Shown: positions 37,501 to 46,200 of the stretch, in pieces
Position numbering within the stretch: the stretch's first letter is position 1
How the letters are laid out: every line of letters begins with the position of its first letter
Assembly: GCF_040784915.1 (NCBI RefSeq)
Contig: NZ_CP160797.1
Coordinates: forward strand, 1,565,001-1,629,000
Length of the DNA: 64,000 bases
Direction: 5' to 3'
Origin: Bacillus vallismortis
GTDB taxonomy: Bacteria > Bacillota > Bacilli > Bacillales > Bacillaceae
Program-made: the position numbers and the translations under genes
Notes under the pieces: model-generated
Seen by the model: the letters and a program-made list of their open reading frames with translations, nothing else
What the model was told of the DNA's origin: nothing
The model's database searches: none

Positions 37501-40292
37501 TCTTATCAAATGAAGATCTGCAAATAGCCGTGCTTACTGGTAACAACGGCAGGTTTACAGCAGCTGATGATAAGTCTATTCAAGAATTAACAGCTGAGTT
37601 GGATCAAGAAAAAGGTGATTATACACAATTATTTAGACAGGCTCATGTATTAGATGAGTTGAAACGGATGGTGTCTGAATTACTGAAAATTAATATCGAT
37701 CGCTTGGATATATCAGAGAATTTCGGCAATCTTGGCTTCGATTCCATCAGTTTGAAAACTTTCTCCGTCCAAATAAACCAAAGATATAAGCTGGAATTAA
37801 CACCGGCGATTTTCTTTACTTATAGTAATATCGAATCGCTTTCTGACTTTATAATTGGTGAACTGCCTGTGGAAGCTAAAGAAAATGTGAAATCTGATAT
37901 AGATATTCAAGAAAAAAGAGAATCACGGCACACTGAGAAGTTGAAAAAGTCTGAAATCCGCTTTCCGCCTGCAAAAAAGCAAACAGGTCAGTTAAAAAAG
38001 CCTCTGCAGAAAGAACCGATTGCAATTATCGGAATGAGCTGCGTTTTTCCCGGAGCAAAAAATTCGGGTGAATTCTGGTCAAACTTGATCAACGAAAAAG
38101 ATATGATTCAGGAAATTCCGCTCGAGCGGTGGGATTGGAAAAACTATGCAGATAACGAAGCAAACAGCCGTATAAATTCTAAATGGGGCGGTTTTATCAC
38201 GGATGTTGATAAATTTGATGAATCTTTTTTCAACGTGAATCCTCGAGAAGCTGAACTTATGGACCCGCAGCACAGAATATATTTAGAAGAAACTTGGAAA
38301 GCGATAGAAGATGCGGGTTACAAGGCATCAGAACTGTCAGGCAAAAACATCGGAGTGTTCACCGGCATTCAATTTAATGATTATCGCCAACTGTTAATGA
38401 AGCATTTAGACAAGGCACATGCATTAGTTGGAACTGGAAACAGCCAGGCGCTCATCAGTAATCGGGTATCTCATTATTTTAATTTCAGAGGTCCAAGTGA
38501 ATCTATTGATACAGCCTGCTCAAGCAGTCTTGTTGCCATCCATAGAGCAGTGAGTTCGATTCAAGCTGGTGAAAGCGAGCTGGCAGTAGCCGGAGGCGTG
38601 TCATTGCTATTAGATCCCGTGACCCACTTATATACAGATAAACTTGGAATTTTGTCCGCAGATGGCAGATGCAAAACGTTTGATAAGCTTGCCAATGGTT
38701 ATGTTCGAGGTGAAGGTGCAGCTGTGCTGCTGCTAAAGCCTCTGCAAAAAGCTATTGATGACAAGGACAATATTTACGGAGTATTGAAAGGAACCGGTGA
38801 AAATCACGGGGGGAGAGCTGCTTCGCTGACCGCCCCAAATCCGGAAGCTCAAGCAGCGCTGTTAACATCAGTTTATCAAAATGCCGGTATTCCTGCTGAA
38901 ACAGTATCCTATATAGAAGCACATGGAACCGGTACGGAACTTGGAGATCCAATTGAAATCGAGGGCTTAAAAAAAGCTTTTGTATCCCTTAAGTCGGACA
39001 GCACAAGAAATACGGACCAATATTGCGGAATCGGTTCTGTGAAAACCAATATCGGACATTTAGAGCCTGCTTCAGGGATGCCGGGTCTGATAAAAGTATT
39101 GTTCGCCATGAAGCATAAAATCCTGCCGGCTACCCTGCATGTTAAGGAGTTGAACCCTTACATTCAGTTAACTGGAACGCCATTTTATATTGTGAATAAA
39201 ACAATAAAGTGGAATAGATTGATAGATTGGGAAGGAAACGAAATTCCCCGTCGAGCGGGAGTCAGCTCATTTGGATTTGGAGGAACTAATGCCCATGTCA
39301 TTGTAGAAGAATTTGAGGAAAGCCAGGAAAATCAAGTAAATAGGGAACAAGAACATGTAATTGTGCTCTCAGCTAAATCAAAAGAAAGATTAATTGCTTA
39401 CGCCAAAGATTTTTCAAGCTTTTTAAAAGAGAAGCAGACAACTGGCCGGTACGGAGAGCCTAAGGTGAGAGAGCATAATCTACGAGAAGAAATCAGAATA
39501 GAGGCAGCAAAAATCCTAAGTTTAGATGCAGATGAAATAGACATGGAGACACATTTAACAGACTTGGGATTTGATCCGATGACCTTAACTGCATTAAGCT
39601 CTTTCATCAGCACAATATCCGGGAAAGAGGTCCCGATTGGCATATTTACAGAGCAACCAACACTCAACGATTTGTTCCATTATATCTGTCATGAATCGAA
39701 TATGCCTGTTGACAATCAGGTTACATCTCAGCATGGAGATCAAGCAGGGTACAGCCTTGAACAAATAGCTTACACGCTTCAAACCGGCCGTGAATCGTTC
39801 GAATCGCGTCTTGCTATTATTTGTTCAAGCTTAGAGGAGCTTTCTGAAAAGATAAACGGTTACCTTCAGGGGGAAGATCTACAAGAGGTTTTTGAAGGAA
39901 ATGCTAGAGAATTTCATAAAGTGTATTTCCCGATTTTTGATGGACCCGAGGGTCACTCATATATTCAATCGCTAATTCAAAAAAGAAAATTGACAAAACT
40001 GGCTCAAATGTGGACGATCGGTTATGAAATCAGTTGGGGAGATCTGTATGAGGGAGAAAATAAACCTATGAGACTTTCCCTTCCAGTCTATCCTTTCAGA
40101 AAAAACAGACATTGGATTAAACAAGAATTTACGCCTCAGGCTGAAAGACCTTCAATAATGCCGGCGGTTCACAAATCAAATGAAGAAAGCTCGGATGTTA
40201 AAATTATATCGCTTCTTGAAAAAGCACAATCAGGTGAGGTTAATACGAAGGATACAACAGAGCTGATAGAGGAGTTGCTTTTACATGAATGA
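31545..40292 (+). CDS. mlnD: Trans-AT PKS, end of module 4, module 5, KS of module 6
   Basis: A 2915-residue PKS. The ATG at 31545 is preferred to the in-frame ATG at 31533, which directly abuts AAAGGGG. After a docking segment come KR4 (from about 277) and ACP4 (GLDSVM near 571). Module 5: KS5 (667-1095, DTMCSSSL), a DH remnant (1279-1542) with the catalytic His replaced by Lys and the Asp by Glu, KR5 (from about 1768; SSISS, VNYSLGN), ACP5 (GFDSIS near 2064). KS6 (2155-2588, DTACSSSL) is followed by an inserted ACP-like domain with Pro at the Ser position (residue 2678), then the usual post-KS linker and a docking helix; there is no DH. Predicted: C16=C17 double bond completed, hydroxyl at C15, and the first step toward C13. 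Confidence 0.88.
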   Translation: MSVTRDVRKKILSDIKSGLISLEEGVIRIKQLDSGMAQRREQTVYYKTDWQPADLDLDPKDSRREGSLLLFDTNEDLHKELTVRHDRSIILVMPGKEFRRIRSGVFEINPRSEKDYTSLFALLKEEKADIREAVHLWSDQPFSSNEKAIERQCDSGVYSLFLLNRALFKSKMRKKVNVLYAYFSERLGEQPLYASASGFLRTWQQENPLISPKSIELERSAFANGSLGDILINELRDFSSPEIEIRYQGMERFVKRLITYKPANKHTSEEYILRDNGVYIITGGAGGLGFTFAEYLAQQTKCQIVLTGRSPFSDKIQNKIAQLEALGASSIYLQADISIKEEAEYIINETKRAYGKINGIIQSAGIIRDSFLHKKTIEEFNQVIKPKVLGTLWLDEATKQERLDFFICFSSTSAVLGNIGQADYAFGNSYMDHLMNMRAAQNPGKMFLSLNWPLWKEVGMQVDERTLETMKKSGFYPLEKEEGIRAFSAGLSSGLSQFTVFCGDDHIDRHVHKLYERDSGLLQEETTVSETVKPDKKLKADTLTFIKEIISAEFRMPADKIDAEAALDKYGLDSVMIINITNELEKHFGALSKTLLFEFQTASELSAYFIEKHHDALVHMLKLGVNDSDNVQQAAEAADPVVPSFQHKSKGLAHQSNLKIAEKYQDNDIAVIGISGRYPMANDLDTLWRNLMEGKDCITEIPKDRWDFSLHYQPEADHDIKNQSKWGGFIDDVYHFDPLFFNISPAEAELIDPQERIFLETVWHTIEDAGYAKKMLERKNVGVFAGVMYGQYQLYSAGNHEQAVSSSYASIANRVSYFFNFSGPSIALDTMCSSSLTAVHLACESLITNECELAIAGGVNLSIHPDKYKLLTQGGFLSSDGRCRSFGSGGDGYVPGEGAGAVLLKPVKKAIADGDQIYSIIKATAVNHGAKTNGYTVPNPTAQSKVISRALKKGKVDPESISYIEAHGTGTALGDPIEIAGLHKVFADAMTDRKTCAVGSIKSNIGHLEAAAGIAGITKVILQMKHKTIVPSLTHSSKLNEHIQFQETPFYVPESPEKWVSSVAERDGKKISIPRRAGISSFGAGGANAHIILEEYVNSENAVFETTELEPLLFVFSAKNAERLVDYAKGAAEYIQSKDYTSDALRNIAYTLQTGREEMAYRLAVIASSKEELIKKLLDYSQGKTLSEQLFTSELTSVSNTIEFESHETEKEIEKAIAERDLSRVAEFWISGYTINWSFLYGNDKPRRISAPTYPFAKELCRISASKPRSRQKADAIDVLHPHINCNVSDFNDQKFNINVKGDNLYVKAKHDERMFPYLLQIEIARAAGEIASGHPITRLTNLSISKPIVQSGLNDQIQIVLAPEGDTASFFIKDQNESSFYFSGKLVLEGLKEKGQFINIKPFMSEYTDWISGEAFYHRLAENGYDCSSKLKGIDRCVIRDGKALTILKASDKAEGYTLDPAVLESAYQTILCLLEKNTGTVPKTVEECTIFDEEAKAVYAYAVPSEYGKSSYHVFLLDGNGRVLVELKGLTVNPQPHTEVNYCLQKWVQKNLSPVKVGNENAGTILLFANDKEIAEALIDQSAYRIILVTPYQRQLIKNALTFSIDPKIPSDYNRLFEKLEKNKMLPDIVLHTGGDFDAGEHPVRGLYSVFHLLKALSDRKNLSLKHLLITQSYREDMSDPFGETLPGYLKTINMVLPSVEHAVSISFSEHISADKQAEHCLQEIVSAKGHITAEEVKYVKDIRYVKTLEDRALTNAGGIMLKNKGVYMLTGGLGGLGMTFAKYLASEYKARLVLTGRSALTAEKQHEIEKLKAHGAAVLYFQADVTDKDAMKQVLDETKRNWGPLQGVIHAAGHADDRLFTEMSLADFSKGLAAKIEGTICLDQITKEEPLDFFVVFSSISSIFGDFGQVNYSLGNYFQDRYIHWRNEKSLKHERQGRSISINWPLWREGGMHLSKEAESAYLLTSGFRYLETEDGITAFEAILSNEDLQIAVLTGNNGRFTAADDKSIQELTAELDQEKGDYTQLFRQAHVLDELKRMVSELLKINIDRLDISENFGNLGFDSISLKTFSVQINQRYKLELTPAIFFTYSNIESLSDFIIGELPVEAKENVKSDIDIQEKRESRHTEKLKKSEIRFPPAKKQTGQLKKPLQKEPIAIIGMSCVFPGAKNSGEFWSNLINEKDMIQEIPLERWDWKNYADNEANSRINSKWGGFITDVDKFDESFFNVNPREAELMDPQHRIYLEETWKAIEDAGYKASELSGKNIGVFTGIQFNDYRQLLMKHLDKAHALVGTGNSQALISNRVSHYFNFRGPSESIDTACSSSLVAIHRAVSSIQAGESELAVAGGVSLLLDPVTHLYTDKLGILSADGRCKTFDKLANGYVRGEGAAVLLLKPLQKAIDDKDNIYGVLKGTGENHGGRAASLTAPNPEAQAALLTSVYQNAGIPAETVSYIEAHGTGTELGDPIEIEGLKKAFVSLKSDSTRNTDQYCGIGSVKTNIGHLEPASGMPGLIKVLFAMKHKILPATLHVKELNPYIQLTGTPFYIVNKTIKWNRLIDWEGNEIPRRAGVSSFGFGGTNAHVIVEEFEESQENQVNREQEHVIVLSAKSKERLIAYAKDFSSFLKEKQTTGRYGEPKVREHNLREEIRIEAAKILSLDADEIDMETHLTDLGFDPMTLTALSSFISTISGKEVPIGIFTEQPTLNDLFHYICHESNMPVDNQVTSQHGDQAGYSLEQIAYTLQTGRESFESRLAIICSSLEELSEKINGYLQGEDLQEVFEGNAREFHKVYFPIFDGPEGHSYIQSLIQKRKLTKLAQMWTIGYEISWGDLYEGENKPMRLSLPVYPFRKNRHWIKQEFTPQAERPSIMPAVHKSNEESSDVKIISLLEKAQSGEVNTKDTTELIEELLLHE
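39471..39698 (+). other. Serine-less ACP-like domain inserted after KS6
   Basis: About 76 residues with the helix pattern of a carrier protein (REEIRIEAAKILS...EIDMETHLTDLGFDPMTLTALSSF...PTLNDLFHYI). The attachment site reads LGFDP instead of LGFDS; the codon at 39576-39578 is CCG. It splits the post-KS linker, which resumes with EQIAYTLQTGRESFE. It cannot carry phosphopantetheine at the normal place. Confidence 0.75.
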
Positions 40293-43200
40293 ACAAACTA
40301 TACAAATTGAACAAATAGTTAGGAAAGTGAAAGAACGAGAGCTGACTCCTGAAGAGGGATTGGGACTAATTAAAGGTTTGGGTAAAACGCATATTTATGA
40401 AAAGGAATGGGTAAAATATATCTTTCAACGTACTGGGCAGCCTCGTCAGATGACAGAGCCAATTTTATTTTTGGCCAGTGACGAAAGTTTGTACAGCGTA
40501 ATGAAGAGACAATTAGAAGGCGCCGCGGCGCCTTTTATTTATGTTTCTCCCGGAGACCGATTCGAAGCTGGCCGAAATGGCTGTTTTAAAATGAATTTTA
40601 CACAAAAAGAAGATTATGAAGCTTTGTGCCGTGCGCTTGTCTCTCAGAATATAAAGCCTCGGCATATTGTTCATTTCCTCTCGGTCGGGGCATTTCGTGA
40701 CACGGACAAGACAATGAGAGAGCAGCTCGATAAAAGCCTGTATTCTGTATTTTATTTGCTGCAAGCCATAATGGAGAATAAACTTTGTCCGAAAGCAGAG
40801 GTCTTATATTTATATGAAAATGTCCAGGGAGAGGCTCAGCCTATTTATAGAGCGGTTGAGAGTTTCCTCAAGACCGTTCAAGCCGAAAACCCGAATTTTA
40901 GGTGTAAGACTGCAGAATTGAAGGCGATGAGTAATGAGCCGTTTACAAAGGAACTTATCGCTGATGTCATTTTTTGTGAATGGAATAATCAATGTGTATC
41001 GAGCAGTTTTACATGTTATGACCCAAGACATTATTATATACAGCAAGTTAAAAAAGTGAATAAAGGTGGATCCCCGGAAAATAACTTTAACATCAAAGAG
41101 AACGGTGTGTATTTGATTACGGGAGGTGCCGGCGGTCTTGGGTTTCTATTCGCGGAATATTTGGCGAAACGGGCAAAAGTTAATCTTATATTGACTGGCC
41201 GTTCACCGAGCTCTATGGAAATAGAGCAAAAAATTAACACGCTGAAAAAGCTCGGGGCTGAAGCTGTTTATATCCCAGCAGATATATCGAAGGAAAAAGA
41301 GACCGACATATTAATTGATCAGATCCGGCGGACATTTGGAAGATTAAACGGCATTTTACACAGTGCCGGACTTGTAGATGATGCATTTGTTATTAAAAAG
41401 AGGAGAGACAGAATAGAAAAGGTCATCGCACCCAAAGTATTTGGAACCGTTTGGCTTGACAAAGCTGCGAAAGGGGAATCTCTTGATTTCTTCGTCATGT
41501 TTTCGTCCCTGTCCTCCATCCTGCCTAATGCGGGCCAAAGCGATTATGCATTTGCAAATGGCTGTATGGACAGTTATACCGATTACAGGATCATGAAGAA
41601 TCGTCCGGGAAAAACTCTCTCTATTAACTGGCCGTTATGGAGCGCAGGGAATATGTCAGTCGGTCCGAGAGAGTTGCAAGTTTTAAGGGAAACCGGTTTG
41701 GATCTTTTATCAGCGGAATCCGGTCTTGCCTTCTTTCAGAATTGTATGAGCAGCAATGCTTCTCAGCTGGCAGTTATTAACGGAAGTGAAGAAAAGATCT
41801 TCCAATTGCTTTCGGTTGATAATACAGAGACAGATGTAACATCCGAATCTGATCACGAACTTCCTCAAATTAGTGAAAATCAATTAAAAAAGCAAACGGT
41901 CTGTCTATTGAAAGAAATCATCGGAGCTGAGACTGGGAGACCAACTGACAATATTTTGTCCGGGGATACGTTCGACCGCTACGGTATTGATTCCTTAACG
42001 ATCTTAGGACTAACTTCCAGGCTAGAAAAACACTTTGGCAGTGTATCTAAGACTTTATTTTTTGAATACAGCAGCATCGACCAGTTAGCGGAGTATTTTT
42101 TAGAACATCATTATGACAAGTTAGTCAAGGCTTTTTCGCCGCAGTCAGAACAGAGAAGGAACATAACGGCCGAAAAAAAACAACTGAAGCAACGAGGACG
42201 CTGCAGATCCTCAGCGGTTACCGAAGAAGATATTGCAATTATCGGCATAGCCGGACGTTATCCGATGGCTGAGAATGTAGAAAAGTTTTGGGATAATATT
42301 GCCTCGGGGAAAGATTGTATAACGGAAATCCCAAGCGAACGCTGGGATCATCGAAGATACTTTAATACTGGTGAAAAAGCTCGTCATAAAAGTAAATGGG
42401 GAGGTTTTATTAAAGACGCTGATAAGTTCGATCCGCTGTTTTTCTCAATTTCTCCTCATGATGCCGAGTTAATAGATCCGCAAGAACGGTTGTTTTTAGA
42501 AACTGCATGGCACACATTTGAGAATGCCGGTTATACAAGGGGAAAATTAAAACGGTATAAGACAGGTGTATTTGTAGGAGTGACATACAGTCACTATCAG
42601 CTTTTTACAGCAGGAGCATCTGATGATGACCGTAAGGCACTTTTGTCTTCTTATTCGTCAATCGCTAACCGGGTATCATATTTCTTCGATCTTCACGGTC
42701 CAAGTCTTGCTATTGATACAATGTGCTCATCTTCACTATCTGCCGTTCATTTCGCATGTGAAAGCATCAAAAGGGGAGAATCCAGCCTTGCAATTGCCGG
42801 GGGAGTAAATTTATCTTTACATCCCGATAAATATACATTGCTTTCTCAAAATCATTTTGTTTCGAGCGATGGACGCTGCAGAAGCTTCGGGGCTGGAGGT
42901 GACGGTTATGTACCAGGTGAAGGAGTAGGAGCTATTTTATTAAAATCGCTTTCGAAGGCAGTTGCCGAAGGAGACACTATTTACGGCGTTATTAAGAGTA
43001 CTTCAGTTAATCACGGAGGAAAAACAAACGGCTACACTGTCCCGAATCCAAATGAACAAGCAAATGTTATCAGCGAAACGCTTGATAAAGCTGGAATTGG
43101 TGTAGACAGCATCAGTTATATAGAAGCGCACGGGACAGGTACATCGCTGGGAGACCCCATTGAAATTTCCGGACTGTCTAAGGCTTTCAGCAATCCCAAA

Positions 43201-46200
43201 AGTAGCTTTCGCTGTGCAATCGGTTCCGTAAAGTCAAATATCGGACATTTAGAGGCTGCTGCTGGGATAGCGTCAATCACTAAAGTGTTGATGCAAATGA
43301 AATACAAACAGCTGGCACCTTCCATTCATTCTCATGAGTTAAATCCTAATATTGATTTCGATGAAACACCGTTTTATGTCCAGACTGAACTAAAAAACTG
43401 GGAGGTTCCTGAAAGTCATGTTAGAAGGTCAGGCATCAGTTCATTTGGTGCTGGGGGATCTAATGCTCATATCATTATTGAAGAGTATATAGACGAAATA
43501 AATACCAATCCTGCAAAGAGCGAAGAAATGCAAATCATTCTTCTGTCCGCTAAAAACGAAGAGCGGCTCCGTATCTTAATTGATTCACTCATAAATGAAC
43601 TTGATTCGAATACATCACTTACTGATGTGGCATATACATTACAAACGGGACGAGAAGCCATGGAAGAACGGCTGGCTGTAGAAGCACGGGACGTTGGTGA
43701 ACTTGTCGATAAGCTCACCAAGTATTTACAATCAGATCAGGAAGTACACGGATTATATAGAGGAAATGCCCGTATTAGTTCCGATAATCATAAGACCTTA
43801 TTAGCATCATCACAATTCCAGAACTTATATGATATAGCGCTTCATTGGGTAAATGGCGGTGAAATTGATTGGGAAGACAAGTACAGAACAGAATCACCGA
43901 AAATAATTTCTCTGCCAGCATATCCGTTTGAAAGGAATAGATATTGGGTGCCAAGCTCAAAAATCACACAAACAAATAGATTGACAAGAGTACAATCGGG
44001 GTTGCATCCTTTACTAGATCAAAATGTCTCGACCTTGAAGATGCAAAAATTTATTACTGATTTTTCAGAAGCATCTTTTGCATGGCCTGCCTTATGTATC
44101 AATCAGCAAAAAAATCTGCCTTTTAGCTCACTAATTGAAATGGCAGCTGCCGGTGGAGCAATGTCTGCCGAACAGAATGTGTGGAGAATGAAAAATATTT
44201 GTTTACATGCCCTATTGGAATTAACAGAACAACCCGTGCGAACTGAACTTAGACTATTTGATCAACAAGGTGCGGTATCTTTCGAATTGTCTGAACGGTC
44301 AGAACGCGAGGCTGAACAGATCATTTTAAACGGAGAACTGGAATACAAGGAAGCGAATCGTGAAACAGGTGCTCGTTTTAAATGTGCAGCTGACTATAAA
44401 GCGAATTGTAAAGAGTCTATGACCGGGTCCGAATGCTATGATCTTCTGGAAACCAATTTGATATATTATGATGCGGATTTGCGCGTTCTCACAGATTTAT
44501 TTTTGCATAATGATTTCTTGCTTGCCGATGTCGCTATACCGGAAAAAGACTTGTATACAGAATGTATTGTAAATCCTGCTGCAGTTGAAGGAGCCATTCA
44601 AGCAGCAGCTGTTTTAGCAGCAAGGCACACTGGTGATCAAGGGTTTTACTTACAGGAGATTGAAGAGATTTGTTTTTATCAATCTGTTCCAAATGAATGT
44701 TACGTGTTTGTAGATCTGAACGAATCAAACGTTGAAGAGAGGCAGTTTACAGTTTACTTACTTTCACACGAAGGAGAATGTATGGCGGTCTTCCGGAATA
44801 TGTTTTTCTCAGGATGGGAGACAGTAGTAGATAAGCCTGATAATATACCGTTTGATTTACTATGTAAATCTTGGGAAGAAAGCCAAGTCTCATCGTCTTT
44901 TCTTTCAAAAGGCCAGATCATTATTTTGGCTAACATTGAAAATGAGCAGTTTGCTTCTGAGTTGTTCGCTTCAGATCCTCTCATGGGCTGCACTGTCATT
45001 TGCAGGAAAGCTGATAGTCAATTACATCTGAGCGGCGAAGGCTTTAGCTTTGACAATCCTCTGCGTGCAAAGGAGACGGCTTTGGCGATCCTCAAAGAGA
45101 ACACGGACATCACCGGTATTGTTGACTTGTCTGATTTATGGAGAGAGCCGGTAAAGGCTGCAGCCGACTCTGTTGGGAAACTGACGCTGTTGCAGGAAAT
45201 AATAAAAGCTCAAAAGCATCTATTTGTTTTACACATTACAGAAGGACTGCAAACGTTTAAGAATAAACAGCCGACCTTAGCCGGGGCGGAAACAGCAGGA
45301 TTAATTAAGATGTTAAGCGCCGAGTATAAAAAAATTAAAGCGAAAACAATAGATATAGATCAGCATTCAAAAAGTCTGGACGAACTACAACAATTGATCA
45401 AAAACGAAGCAGCAGCTGACGATCTTTACAGTGAAATTTGTTATCGTAACGGAGCTCGATATACGCAGTGTGTGAAGAAATTACATCCATCCGAGTTTAG
45501 CAGGGAAATCCGCCTGCCTGTATGCCAACCGGATCAAACACTTGTTATTACTGGCGGAACGAGGGGAATCGGCGCAGAGCTTGCCAGACACTATTCTGAC
45601 AAGGGAGTAAAAAAATTTGTACTAATGGGGCTAACTGAATTGCCTCAGTCTGATGAAAGAGATGACCTGTTAAAACAGACAGATAAAAAATCCACCTTAT
45701 ATTCAAAATTGAAGCTGCTCAAAGAGTTAGAGCAAAAAGGGGTTCAGATAGAAATATATGGAGGTTCGCTTACTGAGAAAGAAAAATTACAGCAGTTCTT
45801 TTCAAAAGTGAGAAAGAAGCTCGGGCAAATTGGAGGAGTCATCCATTGTGCGGGGGTAGCCAATCATGTGAATCCGGCTTTCATTCATAAAACCAGTCAA
45901 GAAATAAAGGAGGTATTTGAGCCTAAGATACAGGGACTCCAAGTGTTGCATGACATTTTTCTGGAGGACAACCTCAAGTTCTTCATTTTATTTTCTTCAG
46001 TCGCAAGCGCATTTCCGTTGTTAGGAGCGGGAACGAGTGAATATGCTGCGGCAAACGCTTTTATGGATTATTTTGCGGCTTATCAGCATGCGTGTGGCCG
46101 AACTTATTATAAATCAATAAACTGGCCTAGTTGGAAGGAAATTGGAATGGGCGAGGTGAAAAGCCCTGCATATCAGGCGTTAGGGCTATTGTCACATCGG

